9,641 bases of DNA from JBNGDW01 sp049975325 (GTDB lineage Bacteria > Cloacimonadota > Cloacimonadia > JGIOTU-2 > JBNGDW01), in the NCBI GenBank assembly GCA_049975325.1, contig JBNGDW010000064.1:1-9641 (forward strand), read 5' to 3'. The notes beneath the pieces were generated by a model. It ran no database searches, had not been told where the DNA came from, and saw nothing but the letters and a program-made list of their open reading frames with translations. Positions 8,201 to 9,641 of the stretch are shown here, in pieces (the stretch's first letter is position 1; each line of letters begins with the position of its first letter). A program made the translations under genes and the position numbers.

Positions 8201-8388
8201 AAATCTATAACATATTGGGCCAAAAGGTACGCACCATTGAAAAAGGCAAAGAATTTCCTGCAGGGAAAAATTACTTACGATGGGATGGAAAAACTGATGC
8301 AGGTAAAAGAGCCACACCAGGGATCTATTTGTATCGGATAGATGTAGACGGAAACTCCAGAGTAAACAAAATGATGCTTTTGAGATAA
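5290..8388 (+). CDS. Giant secreted multidomain protein: fn3, cleaved-adhesin, CBM-like and T9SS/FlgD-type sorting domain
   Basis: A 1032-residue exported protein. The ATG follows AGGAG by 6 nt and lies 11 nt after the upstream stop. A signal peptide (MNLKK, hydrophobic core) is probably cut after LYA, residue 22. A first fn3-like domain begins (FTVSKGEYADSIKVRW, 31-46) and stops after WSAP. A cleaved-adhesin-like domain starts at FEAG (58), is itself interrupted by a CBM-like module (~111-250), and resumes at NQDEWLISP to close at DDVGIGG (351-357). The fn3 then resumes at LTGYSLERR (393) and ends near GYV (459). Three more fn3-like segments cover ~464-571, 572-671 and 672-763. A second adhesin-like domain (~768-922) has ETFDSGFPPDW and WAIDNVSI. 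Residues ~947-1032 form a FlgD-Ig/T9SS type A tail: NYPNPF, LEIYNILGQKVRT, WDGKTDAG, GIYLYRI, MMLLR. It is probably surface-anchored or secreted; a binding role is inferred. No peptidase or glycosidase catalytic domain is visible. Confidence 0.85.
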   Translation: MNLKKCLLIGLFIGCLTANLYAEIYPPPPNFTVSKGEYADSIKVRWSAPTPPEFGEGFEAGIVPPEDWDTIATNLDYSWQIIDQPAYAHSGSYAACVPYTFSEGEFEGFGENLVTNGDFSAWIDTLPQYWYKSTEDIIIDSLAQDSLYLAFSASSQTFRYVYQGLSVDKYAKYKLTFASKQDPLEKTYKIELYNKTDNKVLWSKKDLNNIEWETFEFDIHTSSCDSLEIRLYPSKQGNTTYWDNISFEKYIYEAPNQDEWLISPNYSVESGDELTFWLGTSKTYGVNSPVYVLALQEGEVTDTLLVCDGSDHSDGLWEYKEYSLPLVEFENSEIQIAFRYLGGNGDLVCLDDVGIGGERKTDLAFFVTPVEKPTTRFASRAPINTKNNKATELTGYSLERRFWDKKGRYEEIFSTESPADTLFFDTNVGSDTAYVYRARAIYNDVIPSEYTAEDSLGYVIDNNPPNQAIGVSASFDDLAASGIFTLNWRSQGWLNDTILVNPSRDLQGFKVYDTYEDTTIFASVDVNFETSEYKIERSNSLPARPHILSIASIDVAGNESDLTEPVTVTVLPPPFLTAASNETDLENKIRLRISKYYGEDCTPADSIRIYKGIDPDSMNFFYGFRPANSTKTVSYIDTAVVNGTEYSYYATFMYDWGESIKSITRTIEPKFVIHNIENLTIDTTETGLSFSWEVPDDPDYAGVYLYTHKTYPMVYVDSVSVDTTPYIEFSDPGLYTFYFVPFDPLGNRDFETEIILENLNVGLTEVTETFDSGFPPDWGIFSPEGGDGIWKAGEDGSSQWFKIPAGDSIYVYINDDSLGQFGTSNCYLMLPEISGLTPDDKVFLRFNSYFKEEYDGTAYIALKNNESWRDIIEISEDIDNWSLRVIDLSSYIPDNGTLQIAFHYDDKGTWSQGWAIDNVSILTTSTDMKTTLGEKIVINAPFKIWTNYPNPFSQSTNFSFYLNQPATVSLEIYNILGQKVRTIEKGKEFPAGKNYLRWDGKTDAGKRATPGIYLYRIDVDGNSRVNKMMLLR
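5368..5375 (+). repeat. C8 homopolymer in the surface-protein gene
   Basis: Eight consecutive C residues encode part of the four-proline stretch (P26-P29) just after the signal peptide. In the given sequence the frame is open. A one-base change would truncate the protein near its N-terminus. Confidence 0.9.
5620..6039 (+). repeat. CBM-like module, copy 2 (protein-level repeat)
   Basis: About 140 residues of the surface protein, paralogous to the module at 4565-4999. Matching blocks are NGDFSAW, LPQYW, IIID, YVYQ, YKIELY, CDSLEIRL and TYWDNISF. The module sits between the two halves of a cleaved-adhesin-like domain: AHSGSYAACVPYTF before it and EAPNQDEWLISP after it. Confidence 0.75.
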
Positions 8389-8412
8389 AAAAGCGGAAAT
8401 AAACAAAAATAT

Positions 8413-8450
8413 AAGGGATGAGGCTCCTGTAAGAGTTTCATCCCTTTTTT
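8413..8450. terminator. Rho-independent terminator, probably bidirectional
   Basis: AAGGGATGAGGCTC (8413-8426) pairs with GAGTTTCATCCCTT (8433-8446) as a 14-bp stem with two internal G-U wobbles and the loop CTGTAA. It is followed by TTTT on the + strand (six Ts in all, counting the stem end). It lies 24 nt after the stop of the surface-protein gene. On the minus strand the same hairpin is followed by an AT-rich, T-containing tract, and the stop of the convergent lipoprotein gene is 3 nt away. It can therefore serve both genes. Confidence 0.85.
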
Positions 8451-8452
8451 AT

Positions 8453-9484
8453 TTACGAATAGAGCCTATCTTGCAGGAAGTTGTAAAAATCAGTTCTAAT
8501 CTTTTCATGTACAACTTGTAAGGCACGACTGTATGCCTGCTCAAGATTGATATGCCCCTCCCTACCATCAGCCGTATATGTATATGCCTCCCTTTCCCTA
8601 AGTCTATCAAGTATGGTAATAGAAAGTTCCCATCGCACAAAGTGTTCAGCACGATTTAAATCTATTTCATCAACTGAAAAATGGGCTACAGCCTCTATAT
8701 CAGGTTTAGCCATAGAGTCTGATGGCATCACAATAAAACCAAAATTTGTTATTGTTTCCTTCAAATATTCTTGTATTTGCTCTCGATAATCGCCAGAAGT
8801 TTTGATCTGAAATGAGATAGATGTTGCCACTCTTTCCTGCTCATTCTTCAAAGCCGAAGAGATGAATATGCTTTCTATTCCTTCGTTAAAAGGTGAAATA
8901 ATCCTCAGCTGAGAGTTGAGTATCTCTGTCACTTCTGCTAGTTTGAGCGCCTTATTAAGATATTTTAGCTTTTCAAGTTTATTATCACTTGACTGACAGA
9001 GTTCGTAAAACTCAGTTATCTGCGCGTTGTTCCTTCTGATATCCTCTTCATAAAGGGCAGCAGTATCCAGCCTATCCAAATAGGCAAGTACATAATATGT
9101 ACCTGTGCGAGAATCAAAGAATGATTCTCCAATTTTTATATTCTTCAGTGTCTGGTTTATAGTAATATTGGAGATATTTTCAATCTGCTCCTCTGAAAAA
9201 GAATCCACATCACCCTTTGCTATTATTTCCTGATACCTCTGCGATAATCTTTGCTCAGCCCGAACATCAACCTGAAATATCTTTGCCATATCTGTATAAG
9301 CATTTTGCTCAGCAGATTGTTTGGTGTCACCCGCACCAACGGTTGCAAAATAAAGAGTTTCAGGATATTTGAGAGAAGGGTTGCTTACCCACTCAGGCAT
9401 TGGGCTAGTTTCAAGCTTCTTGTTTGTACTGCAGGAAACCAATATCAATACTAAACAAAGTATGATTAAGATCTTACTTCTCAT
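8453..9484 (-). CDS. LPP20-family lipoprotein
   Basis: A 343-residue exported lipoprotein on the minus strand, convergent with the large surface gene. MRSK is followed by a hydrophobic signal peptide ending in a textbook lipobox LVSC (Cys18), so it is lipidated and envelope-anchored. After a short linker, PEWVSNP (from ~30), YFATVGAGDTKQSAEQNAYTDM and TGTYYVLAYLDR form the LPP20-type domain, named after a Helicobacter outer-membrane lipoprotein. The rest (~160-343) is alpha/beta, with a helix-rich stretch (ELCQSSDNKLEKLKYLNKAL) and a later IEAVAHFSVDEID strand; I do not recognise a specific family there. The ATG at 9484 is preferred because AGGTGG (9490-9495) lies 5 nt upstream of it. An in-frame GTG at 9493 lies within that Shine-Dalgarno. 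The molecular function is unknown; a cell-envelope structural or trafficking role is inferred from family and location. Confidence 0.83.
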   Translation of the reverse strand: MRSKILIILCLVLILVSCSTNKKLETSPMPEWVSNPSLKYPETLYFATVGAGDTKQSAEQNAYTDMAKIFQVDVRAEQRLSQRYQEIIAKGDVDSFSEEQIENISNITINQTLKNIKIGESFFDSRTGTYYVLAYLDRLDTAALYEEDIRRNNAQITEFYELCQSSDNKLEKLKYLNKALKLAEVTEILNSQLRIISPFNEGIESIFISSALKNEQERVATSISFQIKTSGDYREQIQEYLKETITNFGFIVMPSDSMAKPDIEAVAHFSVDEIDLNRAEHFVRWELSITILDRLREREAYTYTADGREGHINLEQAYSRALQVVHEKIRTDFYNFLQDRLYS

Positions 9485-9489
9485 TGTAG

Positions 9490-9495
9490 CCACCT
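9490..9495 (-). promoter_or_regulatory. Ribosome binding site that fixes the LPP20 lipoprotein start
   Basis: On the minus strand AGGTGG lies 5 nt upstream of the ATG at 9484-9482. Its position excludes the nearby GTG (9493-9491), which is part of the site itself. Confidence 0.65.
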
Positions 9496-9641
9496 TTCTT
9501 TCCCAGAAGCCCTATTGGACTTTCTGGACCTTTTATTTAAAAAAATCTTTGCCAGAAATAGGCAAGAAACAAAAAGGAATTTATACGAATATTACTGATG
9601 CAATACTTATCTATAAATAAGAAAACGAGTCCACCATATTA

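Noticed and set aside
9485..9493. GTG at 9493 as the start of the LPP20 lipoprotein
   Set aside because: It lies inside AGGTGG, which is correctly spaced for the ATG at 9484.
9535..9565. Minus-strand promoter TTGCCT (9565-9560) with TTAAAT (9540-9535), and the TTGCC/GGCAA dyad at 9549-9565
   Set aside because: The spacing is 19 nt, both boxes are weak, and the dyad is only 5 bp; too little to call against an AT-rich background.
9369..9620. 83-residue plus-strand ORF at the right end
   Set aside because: Its first half is antisense to the lipoprotein signal region, it has no Shine-Dalgarno, and it shows no family motif.

Overview
The window is about 9.6 kb of AT-rich bacterial DNA and is almost entirely coding. 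Three kinds of evidence suggest an uncultivated, Gram-negative-type lineage near the FCB group or candidate phyla such as WOR-3, Cloacimonadota or KSB1. These are the gene order rny-ymdB-folD, two lipoproteins, and a giant secreted protein ending in a FlgD-like/T9SS type A sorting domain. The phylum is an inference from domain style, not a phylogenetic result. A 10-N run at 3561-3570 shows that this is a draft scaffold.

Left part (3-2354, + strand): a compact housekeeping operon. It holds the C-terminal 213 residues of RNase Y (HD phosphohydrolase part, truncated by the window edge), a YmdB/TIGR00282 metallophosphoesterase, and FolD. Both intergenic gaps are 15 nt. FolD is unusual: in an ungapped alignment with E. 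coli FolD, the catalytic lysine (E. coli K54) is isoleucine, and the usual GGVGPMT motif reads GGVGLVT.

Middle part (2420-8388, + strand): two large cell-envelope genes 11 nt apart, preceded by a perfect 9-bp inverted repeat that overlaps a consensus TTGACA. The first encodes a ~952-residue lipoprotein with Ig/fn3-like repeats and a glutamine-amidotransferase-like fold that shows no nucleophile motif. The second encodes a 1032-residue Sec-exported protein with fn3-like domains, two cleaved-adhesin (MAM/jelly-roll-like) domains and a C-terminal sorting domain. Both carry a related ~140-residue carbohydrate-binding-module-like domain, and in each case it appears to be inserted inside another domain. 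In the second protein this gives a three-level nest: CBM-like inside adhesin inside fn3. The shared module and tight spacing suggest the two products act together at the cell surface, but no function can be read from the sequence.

Right part: a strong 14-bp hairpin plus T-run at 8413-8450 separates the surface-protein gene from a convergent, minus-strand LPP20-family lipoprotein gene (8453-9484). The last 157 nt hold no supported gene, only the upstream region of that lipoprotein gene. No tRNA, rRNA, CRISPR array, IS element or integrase was seen.
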